Of a stretch of 7,745 nt of DNA, positions 1 through 5,852 are shown piece by piece. The notes under the pieces were generated by a model that saw only the letters and a list, made by a program, of their open reading frames with translations, ran no database searches and was not told where the DNA came from. Position 1 is the first letter of the stretch. The number at the start of each line of letters is the position of its first letter. A program made the translations under genes and the position numbers. Source of the DNA: Dehalococcoidia bacterium (lineage in GTDB: Bacteria > Chloroflexota > Dehalococcoidia > Dehalococcoidales > G020351185); contig DAOVXW010000024.1 of the NCBI GenBank assembly GCA_030635945.1, positions 1 through 7,745 of the forward strand, written 5' to 3'.

Positions 1-884
1 TAATTGCTAGTTGAGATATCGGCGGCAAATTCGATGGCATAAGGTAGAAATAATCCCACAGCTCTACCGTGGGGTATGTGAAACAAGGCTCCTAGAGAAT
101 GTCCGGCACTGTGAGCGATAGACGCCATGGAATTGCCAAATCCAAGCCCAGCAATCGAGGCGGCATTATGCATTTTCTCTCGGGCTTCTTTGTCTTTCCC
201 ATCCCGATAAGCTCTCGGAAGATACTGAAAGATTAACTGCATGGCTTTTATGCACATACCGTCACTAAAGTCATTCTTCCATCCACTGGTATATCCTTCA
301 ATAGCATGGGTTAAAGCGTCCATCCCGGTATCGGCAGTGAGTTCTGCTGGCATTGACATGGCAAACTTCGGGTCAACAATAGCAATATCAGCATGTACCT
401 CCCGGCAACCCAGTCCTAATTTTCGACCCTCGTTAGTGTCGGTAAGTACTAATCCCCAGTTGGTGTCTGAACCGGTACCTGAAGTGGACGGAATAGTAAT
501 TAGTCTGGCTTTTTTGCGCAGTCCCAAATGATCAAATGGATTTATCTCTTCTGGCTGGATATCGGGCCTTTCATACAATACCCATATAGCCTTGGCAGCA
601 TCTATAACTGAACCACCACCCAAGCCTGCAATCCAGTCCGGACCATAGTTCCTTGCTACTTCTGCACCTTTCTTAACAGTTTCAATAGAGGGTTCCGGTT
701 CTACATCACAAAAAACCTGACATTCTATCCCTGCTATAGAAAGGTGCTCCTTTACCTGTTCAGAAAACCCCATGTTCACCATATTTATATCAGTAACAAC
801 GAAAGCCCGTCTTCCGACAAGCTCATCTATATGCGAAATTGCATCCTCGCCAAAAACCACTTCAGGGCTTATAAAGTACCACAT
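1..884 (-). CDS. Iron-containing alcohol dehydrogenase (group III), C-terminus cut by window edge
   Basis: NAD(P)-dependent, metal-dependent alcohol/aldehyde oxidoreductase of the cytoplasm; the substrate cannot be read from sequence. Translating from the ATG at 884 gives 294 residues, still open at the left edge; the family is usually about 380-400 residues, so roughly a quarter is missing. The nucleotide-binding motif GGGSVIDAAK is at residues 89-98 and the family signature STSGTGSD at 133-140. The four metal ligands are all present: D189 and H193 in GMDALTHAIE, H258 in SIAHSAGH and H272 in IPHG. The start is well supported: AGGAGG lies 7 nt upstream of ATG. It follows the SCP2-like gene by 17 nt on the same strand, so the two are probably co-transcribed. 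The sequence lacks the features of short-chain or zinc dehydrogenases. Family assignment is secure; physiological role is not. Confidence 0.95.
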   Translation of the reverse strand, partial: MWYFISPEVVFGEDAISHIDELVGRRAFVVTDINMVNMGFSEQVKEHLSIAGIECQVFCDVEPEPSIETVKKGAEVARNYGPDWIAGLGGGSVIDAAKAIWVLYERPDIQPEEINPFDHLGLRKKARLITIPSTSGTGSDTNWGLVLTDTNEGRKLGLGCREVHADIAIVDPKFAMSMPAELTADTGMDALTHAIEGYTSGWKNDFSDGMCIKAMQLIFQYLPRAYRDGKDKEAREKMHNAASIAGLGFGNSMASIAHSAGHSLGALFHIPHGRAVGLFLPYAIEFAADISTSN

Positions 885-901
885 AGAAAAACCTCCTCTA
901 A

Positions 902-1312
902 TTATTCCAGGAAATCAGTCGGTACTAGAGTACAGCAGTTTACTAGTTCTAAAGCGGCCTTCGGGGTTTTCATGATTTTCATGAGGTTTCCTTTGAGCTT
1001 AAGCTGGCGAGTGATCAGACCCTGAATGGGGTCCAATTTTTTTTCAATCACCCGTTGCCATTTACTCAATGGAGCTAAAATACTAAACTCGGGAGCCTTC
1101 TCCTTTTCATCAGTAATAACACAAACCGAGCGGCATTTCCCATGCCATAAGTCCATATAAAAGATAAACTGCTTTTCAAGGCCACCCTCTGGCTCTATGA
1201 TAAAATAAAAATCACCTTCCCAATCCTTGGCTGAATCCCGATAAGCTTGGCTTTTATTGAGTTCTTGCATTAGAGCTTTTATCCATTCCTCCGATGGAAA
1301 TTTAATAGCCAT
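902..1312 (-). CDS. SCP2-like sterol/lipid-transfer domain protein
   Basis: Small soluble protein (136 residues) of the SCP2 lipid-binding fold, expected to bind a hydrophobic ligand such as a fatty acyl group or lipid. Most of the protein is one domain. The beta-rich core is at about residues 33-60 (DFYFIIEPEGG...FIFYMDL), and the C-terminal stretch GLITRQLKLKGNLMKIMK near residues 98-115 matches the family's typical K-L-K-GN-hydrophobic ending. There is no signal peptide. A TTG at 1318 also opens this frame, but the AAGGAG at 1320-1325 sits only 1 nt from it and 7 nt from the ATG at 1312, so I place the start at 1312. It is the first gene of a probable operon with the downstream alcohol dehydrogenase; stand-alone SCP2 proteins are often encoded beside dehydrogenases, but the ligand is unknown. 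The two palindromes at 1340-1380 lie just upstream. Confidence 0.82.
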   Translation of the reverse strand: MAIKFPSEEWIKALMQELNKSQAYRDSAKDWEGDFYFIIEPEGGLEKQFIFYMDLWHGKCRSVCVITDEKEKAPEFSILAPLSKWQRVIEKKLDPIQGLITRQLKLKGNLMKIMKTPKAALELVNCCTLVPTDFLE

Positions 1313-1649
1313 CTTCAATCTCCTTAACCGTTAATATGCTAGTATTCTACAACATACAATTAAACTTATATAGTATACTAGACAAAACTGTTTAGAATCG
1401 TTAAAACCTCTTATTTTGCCGACAAACTGCTAAGTATCAAGCGACACCAGATGGTACTCCTAGGTATAAAAGACCTATTCGATTTAAACTACACGATACC
1501 AAATACTATCTGAGATTACGGGGTAGGATGCTATCCATCTTAATTTTAATCAGGGTGTCGGTTGGTCTATGCTGTTAGGCTGAATACTAATTCAAAAGTT
1601 CTGTCTTTCATACAGTACCGCCCACCATCGTAAATCCTAACTTCTCTAG
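1313..1649. other. Intergenic region upstream of SCP2/ADH operon
   Basis: No open reading frame here resembles a protein on either strand; all frames are broken by stops. The part next to the SCP2 gene (1313-1400) is AT-rich and must hold the promoter and leader of the SCP2/ADH pair, but I could not settle on a -35/-10 pair. The remainder (1400-1649) has a short imperfect hairpin, GGAT-GCT-ATCC near 1527-1537, and otherwise nothing I can name. It runs into the helix-turn-helix relic at 1650, so some of it may be unrecognisable debris of the same element. Confidence 0.5.
1340..1380. promoter_or_regulatory. Two near-identical 10-bp palindromes, candidate operator pair
   Basis: TAGTATACTA at 1371-1380 is a perfect palindrome. 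TAGTATTCTA at 1340-1349 is the same site with one mismatch. Their starts are 31 bp apart, close to three helical turns, so a dimeric regulator would meet both on one DNA face. They lie 27-68 bp upstream of the SCP2 ATG, where a repressor or activator of the SCP2/ADH operon would bind. The region is AT-rich, so chance is possible, and no regulator gene is adjacent. What I see is the repeat and spacing; the operator role is inference. Confidence 0.35.
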
Positions 1650-1829
1650 TCTTTTTACCCTAAAAAGCTCACAAAAGAAGCAGCCCAAATACTGAGAATT
1701 TCCGATGCACATTGCAGAAGACTGCTAGCTAAGGGCGAGATAAAAGGAAAGAGATTAGGGCGGGATTTGATAGTGCTTAGCCTTGATTACAATAGAAAAG
1801 AAAACCGAAAGGAGTTAAGCAATGCTTAA
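1650..1829 (+). pseudogene. Relic of an excisionase/MerR-like helix-turn-helix protein
   Basis: A plus-strand frame open from 1650 to a TAA at 1827-1829 encodes about 59 residues. From 1668 it reads as the compact DNA-binding domain found in excisionase-family and MerR-type proteins: LTKEAAQILRIS (helix-turn-helix), then HCRRLLAKGEIKGKRLGRD (recognition helix and wing), then LIVLSLDY. The usual pattern in this family is LT-x-EAA-x-LG(I/V)S followed by a basic helix and an R-x-GR wing. The frame has no ATG, GTG or TTG ahead of the domain, and a TAG sits at 1647-1649, so the start has been lost and the gene is probably dead. Full-length small excisionase-like proteins are about 60-75 residues, so little more than the start is missing. 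Its orientation is opposite to the metabolic genes around it. A functional start at an unusual codon cannot be excluded. Confidence 0.5.
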
Positions 1830-1854
1830 AAAATCAATCCAATGTTTTTGTTGA
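1822..1854 (+). pseudogene. 10-codon ORF stub translationally coupled to the HTH relic
   Basis: An AAGGAG motif at 1809-1814 lies 7 nt ahead of an ATG at 1822, which overlaps the last codons of the helix-turn-helix relic in another frame. The ORF reads MLKKSIQCFC and stops at 1852-1854. The good ribosome binding site and the overlap resemble the junction between an excisionase-like gene and a following gene, such as an integrase or other element gene, so this may be the stump of a deleted downstream gene. It is too short to identify and the reading as a stump is inference. Confidence 0.25.
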
Positions 1855-1874
1855 TAAATACTATAGTTTTTTAT

Positions 1875-2477
1875 TCATTTCCTGATGGTAAGCCACAAGC
1901 CTCCATCTTCTTCAATATGGCAATCATCAGTCAATCCGGTCTCTTTTAAAAGCTCTTCAAGGGTGTCCCTTGTTATCCATCGTTTGCCTAAACTCTGATT
2001 AAGAACATGAGATTCATCATGGATGGCACCTATAACATGCTGCGGGGTGCTCTTGCCATAGCCGCCGCCGATAAAAGCAAAACCGTTTTTTACCAGCATC
2101 CGAAAGGATTCCAGCAGTAACTTTTTATCAAGAAAGAATAAAGCGCCGCGGCAAATAATCAAGTCAAAGTATCCGTTTGCAAAATCAAATCTATCATGGC
2201 CAGCTTGTACCACTTTTATTCTATCCGCCAAACCTGCGTCTACTAATTCATTCCCTAAATATTTTATTTCATCAGATTGCCAGGTGGTAATGGTTATATC
2301 AAGGTTTGGATATAACCGGGCCAGTTCCATTGATAAACCTCCAGAGAAGGGGCCAATCTCCAGCGCCCGCCCGGAATCTTTGCCAAAGTCATCCATTATC
2401 ACAGATGCCAGAAATGGATAAACCTGCCCCCATAATTTATTTATACGTTTTATATTTTCCAGTTTATTTTCAATCAT
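1875..2477 (-). CDS. Class I SAM-dependent methyltransferase
   Basis: A 200-residue cytoplasmic protein with a Rossmann-fold methyltransferase core. The S-adenosylmethionine-binding glycine loop (motif I) is ALEIGPFSGG at residues 38-47. A second strand, LDITITTW, is near residues 59-66. Then comes the YFDLIICRGALFFL stretch (post-motif strand and turn), followed by a helix and KNGFAFIGGG, the usual strand after it. A lid-like helix precedes motif I. The acceptor substrate cannot be deduced. The start ATG at 2477 is 10 nt after the yqeB stop; I see no good Shine-Dalgarno sequence in between (AATAAGTGATAAATATCAT), so translation probably depends on coupling to yqeB. The close linkage suggests a shared role, but a methyltransferase is not a standard partner of yqeB that I know of. 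Family is clear, function unknown. Confidence 0.88.
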   Translation of the reverse strand: MIENKLENIKRINKLWGQVYPFLASVIMDDFGKDSGRALEIGPFSGGLSMELARLYPNLDITITTWQSDEIKYLGNELVDAGLADRIKVVQAGHDRFDFANGYFDLIICRGALFFLDKKLLLESFRMLVKNGFAFIGGGYGKSTPQHVIGAIHDESHVLNQSLGKRWITRDTLEELLKETGLTDDCHIEEDGGLWLTIRK

Positions 2478-2487
2478 ATGATATTTA

Positions 2488-3288
2488 TCACTTATTGAAA
2501 CAGGATAGGATTGCTTCCAATGCTCCGCCGGCTATTGTCCTGCCCTTCTCGGAAATCGTATAACAATACTCTTTTTTGCCGCGCGGGTCGACATCTCCAG
2601 CTTTCATTCCTTTATATACGGTGGTTCCGTCTGCCAGGAGACCACGGATAATCCCGTCTATCTCTACTTTAACCGGGCAATTATCAACCATGGCAACCGT
2701 ATCGCCAGCTTTTACATATTCACCAATGTCCTTACTGGTTTTGAATTGTCCCTCCTTCGGCGCACGAAACACCCGTTCTCTGGAATATCCACCTATAACA
2801 CCAGGCACACCTGTATCCGCTTCAGCTTCTCCGTCCAATATCACGCGGCCCAGATTATGCCCTCTGTTGGTCTCGATTACAACGTGGACATCCTTTCCGG
2901 CACAAAAACCGATACCCAGACCGATAACCAAAGGAGCGTCGGTAATATTTACACCCAGGTTCTTCTTGGCAATTATTGCGTCTATTAAAACATCTGGTTT
3001 GATGATATCCTTGATTTTGGTCTCAGGGTCAACCATTAAAGGTATAACACCATCTCGCCAGGCGGCATCTATCTCATCCGGGCTTGAAACCAGTTTGGCA
3101 ATAACACCCTCAACCTCCTGTGAGCCGTGATGAACAGCTTCGCAAAATGCAATCTGCCTTCTTACAGCCTGAGGATTTGCAGTCTCAGTTAATAAAACCT
3201 TGAAGTTGCACCTATACAGCCGATGGGCCAATGCAGTGGCAAGCTCGCCACCACCCCTGATACAGATTTTAAGATTAGATAGATTCAT
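2488..3288 (-). CDS. yqeB: YqeB / EF2563-family selenium-dependent molybdenum hydroxylase accessory protein
   Basis: Accessory protein of the family named for genes that co-occur with selenium-dependent molybdenum hydroxylases; it is thought to act in maturation of these enzymes in the cytoplasm, though the biochemical step is unproven. The 266 residues match the usual size of about 260-270. The N-terminus has a nucleotide-binding-like glycine motif, IRGGGELATALAHRL at residues 10-24. The central GLGIGFCAGKDV (123-134) and ETNRGHNLGRVI (139-150) blocks are family hallmarks. The C-terminal part (about 185-236) resembles a barrel-sandwich fold: V-x-x-GDTVAMV, IDGIIRGLL and GMKAGDVDPR. An AGGAGG lies 11 nt before the ATG. 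A near-consensus promoter is at 3342-3371. It is the first gene of an operon with the methyltransferase, and the molybdenum hydroxylase subunits it could serve lie 2.7 kb away at 6024-7745. Confidence 0.93.
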   Translation of the reverse strand: MNLSNLKICIRGGGELATALAHRLYRCNFKVLLTETANPQAVRRQIAFCEAVHHGSQEVEGVIAKLVSSPDEIDAAWRDGVIPLMVDPETKIKDIIKPDVLIDAIIAKKNLGVNITDAPLVIGLGIGFCAGKDVHVVIETNRGHNLGRVILDGEAEADTGVPGVIGGYSRERVFRAPKEGQFKTSKDIGEYVKAGDTVAMVDNCPVKVEIDGIIRGLLADGTTVYKGMKAGDVDPRGKKEYCYTISEKGRTIAGGALEAILSCFNK

Positions 3289-3341
3289 TCTAACCTGCGC
3301 CTCCTATTCAAATAATTATAATATCACTCTGTAACTCGATA

Positions 3342-3371
3342 ATTATACTCGTACCACCAAGATGCTGTCTA
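3342..3371 (-). promoter_or_regulatory. Near-consensus sigma-70-type promoter for the yqeB operon
   Basis: On the minus strand TAGACA (3366-3371, five of six consensus bases) is followed after 18 bp by a perfect TATAAT (3342-3347). Transcription would begin near 3335, giving a leader of about 45 nt that carries the yqeB AGGAGG. This is the best promoter in the window. A second TATAAT-like hexamer at 3314-3319 has no good partner hexamer. Confidence 0.6.
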
Positions 3372-3601
3372 ATTGCAAGGATGATAATCTGCCCCCGTAG
3401 GCTGTGTTTCCCCTCCTTTTTCTCGAGTCTGGCTGACGATATATCAGAATAAAGAGAAGATCAATAGGGGAGCGGTACCTGTTTGGGGAGATGGATTAGT
3501 GAGATAAAAAACCGCAAAGAAATTACTAAGTTTTTTAGGTCCATTGATGGGTAGTAAGAGAGGATGGTAGATAATAAAAATAGCGAGAGCAGATTACTGG
3601 T
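3372..3601. other. Intergenic stretch without a recognisable gene
   Basis: All six frames are broken by stops and none gives a protein pattern I recognise. It contains a pyrimidine-rich tract (TTTCCCCTCCTTTTTCTC near 3408-3425) and two GGGGAG repeats around a GGTACC, but no clear hairpin with a T-run and no riboswitch that I can identify. Because it adjoins the hydrolase relic at 3602, it may be decayed flanking sequence. Confidence 0.4.
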
Positions 3602-3829
3602 TTAATCGTTGTTTACCTGAATAACAAGGGGCTTAATGAAGAACTCGAGTACAATCTGGCCTACTACTTCCCGTGACGGAGAAATGGGATTATCAGTCAT
3701 TTGTTTTAAACCATGACCAGCTCCGCTGACTACTATCAATTCGGTTTCCAGGTTCAATCCCAAATAAGCCTAATACATACTCTCCAATTGTAATGTAACA
3801 TATGTTACCGAATCCTTGTAAATATTGTG
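3602..3829 (-). pseudogene. C-terminal remnant of an alpha/beta-hydrolase (esterase/peptidase-like)
   Basis: A single minus-strand frame carries the end of an alpha/beta-hydrolase, broken by a TAG at 3770-3772 and preceded by a TAA at 3830-3832. Reading across the TAG gives YKDSVTYVTLQLESMY, stop, then AYLGLNLETELIVVSGAGHG, then a tail with ISPSREVVGQIVLEFF. In esterases and dienelactone-hydrolase or prolyl-oligopeptidase relatives this region holds the catalytic Asp (in a D-x-x-V-P-like motif, here the D of YKD) and the catalytic His, here the H of GAGHG at 3713-3715. The surrounding pattern (Q-S-E-x-M-Y-E-A, E-L-I-V-V-x-G-A-G-H-G, P-S-R-E-E-V) fits family habit well, with TAG sitting where GAG (Glu) would be expected. 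The nucleophile elbow and the whole N-terminal part are gone. Clearly a relic rather than a gene; exact subfamily is uncertain. Confidence 0.68.
3795..3808. promoter_or_regulatory. Perfect 14-bp palindrome GTAACATATGTTAC
   Basis: The site reads identically on both strands and its centre lies about 85 bp upstream of the lipoprotein ATG at 3887. Its size suits a dimeric repressor or activator. It also falls inside the hydrolase relic, where it once encoded VTYV, so it may be a coding accident later left in an upstream region. No other copy of it is visible in the window. Confidence 0.3.
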
Positions 3830-3886
3830 TTAAAATAAGATTGCAAAAGGTAATAAAGCCCTGATAAGTATAGGAGTTGGCGGAAA

Positions 3887-4603
3887 ATGAGAACTACAAA
3901 AAATACAATATGTCTGGGTATCGCGGTTACGATTCTTTCTTCTATTATTCTTATAGCATCATGTACATCTGAAATGGAAACGGTATCTACGACACAAACC
4001 CAAACGCAGAATACGACAACAACCACGCACACTGATTCCGTAACCGGCGAATCTCTGTTTCAGGATGGACAGGGTCAGGAGCATTTAGCTAACTATTCTG
4101 ATGCAATCCAGTTATATGAACAGGTGATTGCTGAATTTCCGGATAGTAGTTATGCCGCCCAGTCATACGAAGCAATACCAAGAAATCATTACTATTGGGG
4201 ATTACAGCTAGAGGAAAGGGGACAGTATAACGGAGAACAAGCGGGTGGTGCCATAGAACACTATAAACTGATTCTTCAAGGGTATCCCAGCAGCCAATAT
4301 GCAGCAATGCTAAAAAAGTTGACGGTGGATGATACAGAAATCGAGATGATTGCTGGCGTCGAATTTGATATTGGTTCCCAGTTTACAGGTACAGTGTTAA
4401 ACGAAAGTTCATATTATATTGTGGAACTGGTTATTTATGTTCAACTTTACCAGGATATTAATCAGGTTTATTATAAAAACATTGCTGTGAATGGTATAAA
4501 CCCGGGTGAAGAAAAAAGCTTTGAGGTATCTCCGTGGGTGCCTCTTGATGGATGGGGTGGTTTAATATGGTCTTTTGCCGAAGTTTGGCTTAGGGTAATA
4601 TAA
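3887..4603 (+). CDS. Lipoprotein with TPR-like repeats and an FxLYD-like C-terminal domain
   Basis: A 238-residue predicted lipoprotein. A basic start (R2, K5) and hydrophobic segment (about 7-24) lead to a lipobox IASC with the acylated cysteine at C26, so the mature protein would be tethered outside the cytoplasmic membrane. A Thr/Gln-rich linker follows (about 32-49, TTQTQTQN then TTTTTHT). Residues 57-97 form a TPR-like helix pair (YSDAIQLYEQVIAEFPDSSYAA), and 100-145 a second (GAIEHYKLILQGYPSSQYAA), of the kind seen in BamD/YbgF-type proteins. Residues about 160-238 look like an FxLYD beta-sandwich: FTGTVLNESSYYIVELVI, then VQLYQD, then a PGEEKSF motif. The only large plus-strand gene. 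AGGAG lies 10 nt before the ATG. A weak TTGCAA at 3841 has no convincing -10. Likely a cell-surface scaffold or interaction protein; function unknown. Confidence 0.85.
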   Translation: MRTTKNTICLGIAVTILSSIILIASCTSEMETVSTTQTQTQNTTTTTHTDSVTGESLFQDGQGQEHLANYSDAIQLYEQVIAEFPDSSYAAQSYEAIPRNHYYWGLQLEERGQYNGEQAGGAIEHYKLILQGYPSSQYAAMLKKLTVDDTEIEMIAGVEFDIGSQFTGTVLNESSYYIVELVIYVQLYQDINQVYYKNIAVNGINPGEEKSFEVSPWVPLDGWGGLIWSFAEVWLRVI

Positions 4604-4620
4604 CCTTTATATGCAGAAAT

Positions 4621-5100
4621 TTAATATCCTGGCGGAACTTCAATGTCGCCGCCTTCGATGATATACACTAAACAATCATTTATAATTAGTATACGGTCTA
4701 AAAATAGGGATTGCGGTACTCCTATCACATCAATTACAAAACCAGGACCAATCTCATCAAAATCAATCTCGTATCTAGGTTTTAACTTAACATTACCTAC
4801 CATAATAGAGATATCAGTGGGTTTCGGATTTAGTAACCAACTCTCTACATAGTCAACAACGAGTCCTGAAAAAAGAAAACGTTCTCCACTATACTCGGCC
4901 TCAGCCTCCTTGGCATCCGCCATGTAGTCGTTATATAGTTTCTCAATTGAAAGCTCTGGCGGCGGCGGTGCAATAGGCTCGTAAGCAGGAATAATCTGCC
5001 CTTCGTTTTGGCATCCATTGGAAGCCAATAAGCCCACAAATAGTACGATTATAATTGCCAAGATAAAGGGGATTTTACTGAAAAGATATCTCATTGCCAT
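4621..5100 (-). CDS. Membrane-anchored protein with an OB-fold (tRNA_anti-like) domain
   Basis: A 159-residue predicted exported or anchored protein. A basic start is followed by a long hydrophobic segment (about 10-26, FILAIIIVLFVGLLA) and then SNGC with a cysteine at C30. This resembles a lipobox but N28 and S27 do not fit the usual pattern, so lipidation is uncertain and a plain N-terminal anchor is the alternative. A Pro-rich spacer (PIAPPPPELS, about 41-50) leads to a domain at about 49-155. This opens with an alpha-helix (KLYNDYMADAKEAEAEYSGE) and continues into strands such as FLFSGLVVDYVE and FVIDVIGV, the pattern of tRNA_anti-like OB-fold proteins. No nucleic-acid ligand can be inferred for an extracytoplasmic copy. 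There is no good Shine-Dalgarno sequence, and M3 is a possible alternative start. It converges on the lipoprotein gene with only 17 nt between the stops and no visible terminator. Confidence 0.72.
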   Translation of the reverse strand: MAMRYLFSKIPFILAIIIVLFVGLLASNGCQNEGQIIPAYEPIAPPPPELSIEKLYNDYMADAKEAEAEYSGERFLFSGLVVDYVESWLLNPKPTDISIMVGNVKLKPRYEIDFDEIGPGFVIDVIGVPQSLFLDRILIINDCLVYIIEGGDIEVPPGY

Positions 5101-5194
5101 TATCCGTCTTTCGATAGTTAAGTTATAGTTGTACTTCTCTACAATATTTGTTTTAGCCTAATTGTTTAAAAACTGACCTGTAATCAACCAGCGT

Positions 5195-5821
5195 CTACTG
5201 ATTAAAAAAGCCTCTCATAAATTCTTCCCAATCAATGAATTGTGGCGGATTATATGGCTGCGTTTCTTGCACTACTACGGTAAAATGCTCTTTGAAGCCA
5301 CTGATCAACGGCCATGTATTCAATGATATTCTCCCGGTGCCGTCACAGATAAGATCTGGTACATTACCCTCGACTACCTCTGCTTGTACCTCGAGACCTT
5401 CCTGAAAAACCATCACCGTGCCAAAGGATACAACATACTCATTGTTTACCACAGCTTCGGCAGGAATATTAATCTGTACATACTGAGTGTCCAGAATAGG
5501 ATTATCTACATTGTTAGTATTGATAAGGCGTATTTCCAGCCAACCTTCGGCACTCTCCGGGCTCTCATTCAGGAGCCTTATGGCAACGCCATATTTATAG
5601 ACGATATAGGCGCCACACGGAATCCCGGAGCCCAATAACTGATCGGTATCTATCTCTAAGATAGATACCATTTCCGTATTAGGCAAGCTATTAACAACAC
5701 CCGTGCCATTACACACGGGACAAGGTACAGTTATCATTGCTGTTACGGCAAGTAACGGCACTACCGTTAGGAATGCAAAATATTTCTTTTTAAACCGTAA
5801 AATGTTAAGTATATTCACCAT
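5195..5821 (-). CDS. Membrane-anchored protein with DnaJ-type CxxCxGTG motif and a beta-rich domain
   Basis: A 208-residue protein of unknown function. I start it at the ATG at 5821, because GGAG lies 6 nt upstream; a GTG at 5833 in the same frame has no ribosome binding site. A basic patch (RFKKK, 9-13) precedes one hydrophobic segment (about 15-32), so it is membrane-anchored with the rest probably outside. Directly after it is CPVCNGTG (34-41), a half zinc-binding motif as in the DnaJ cysteine-rich domain. Residues about 47-150 look beta-rich (YIVYKYGVAIRLLNE, WLEIRLINT, YVQINIPAEAVV, EYVVSFGTV). A second motif, DLICDGTGRI, is at 156-165, but the first cysteine is Asp (D156) and only C159 remains. 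A proline-rich tail ends it. Two intact motifs would make a zinc site flanking the domain; here the second is damaged. A promoter is at 5853-5881. It is 94 nt upstream of the OB-fold gene, possibly co-transcribed. Confidence 0.75.
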   Translation of the reverse strand: MVNILNILRFKKKYFAFLTVVPLLAVTAMITVPCPVCNGTGVVNSLPNTEMVSILEIDTDQLLGSGIPCGAYIVYKYGVAIRLLNESPESAEGWLEIRLINTNNVDNPILDTQYVQINIPAEAVVNNEYVVSFGTVMVFQEGLEVQAEVVEGNVPDLICDGTGRISLNTWPLISGFKEHFTVVVQETQPYNPPQFIDWEEFMRGFFNQ

Positions 5822-5852
5822 GCAATTCTCCACTTAAATCATACAATACAGG

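Noticed and set aside
1331..1359. TTGTAT/TATTAA pair with 17-bp spacing on the minus strand as promoter for SCP2/ADH
   Set aside because: Its predicted start site would fall inside the ribosome binding site, leaving a leader too short for normal translation, and both hexamers match the consensus poorly.
2576..3130. 184-codon plus-strand frame opposite yqeB
   Set aside because: It is the Pro/Ser/Thr-rich shadow of a well-supported gene on the other strand, without a ribosome binding site.
3361..3440. Possible molybdenum-cofactor riboswitch ahead of yqeB
   Set aside because: The region lies upstream of the strong promoter, so it would not be in the transcript, and I see no matching paired elements.
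3841..3870. TTGCAA with TAAGTA as promoter of the lipoprotein gene
   Set aside because: The 18-bp spacing is acceptable but the -10 is poor and too close to the ribosome binding site to be convincing.
3805..4032. Minus-strand 75-codon frame opposite the lipoprotein start
   Set aside because: Antisense of the Thr/Gln-rich linker and signal peptide; composition is Val/Cys-rich low complexity, with no ribosome binding site or known pattern.
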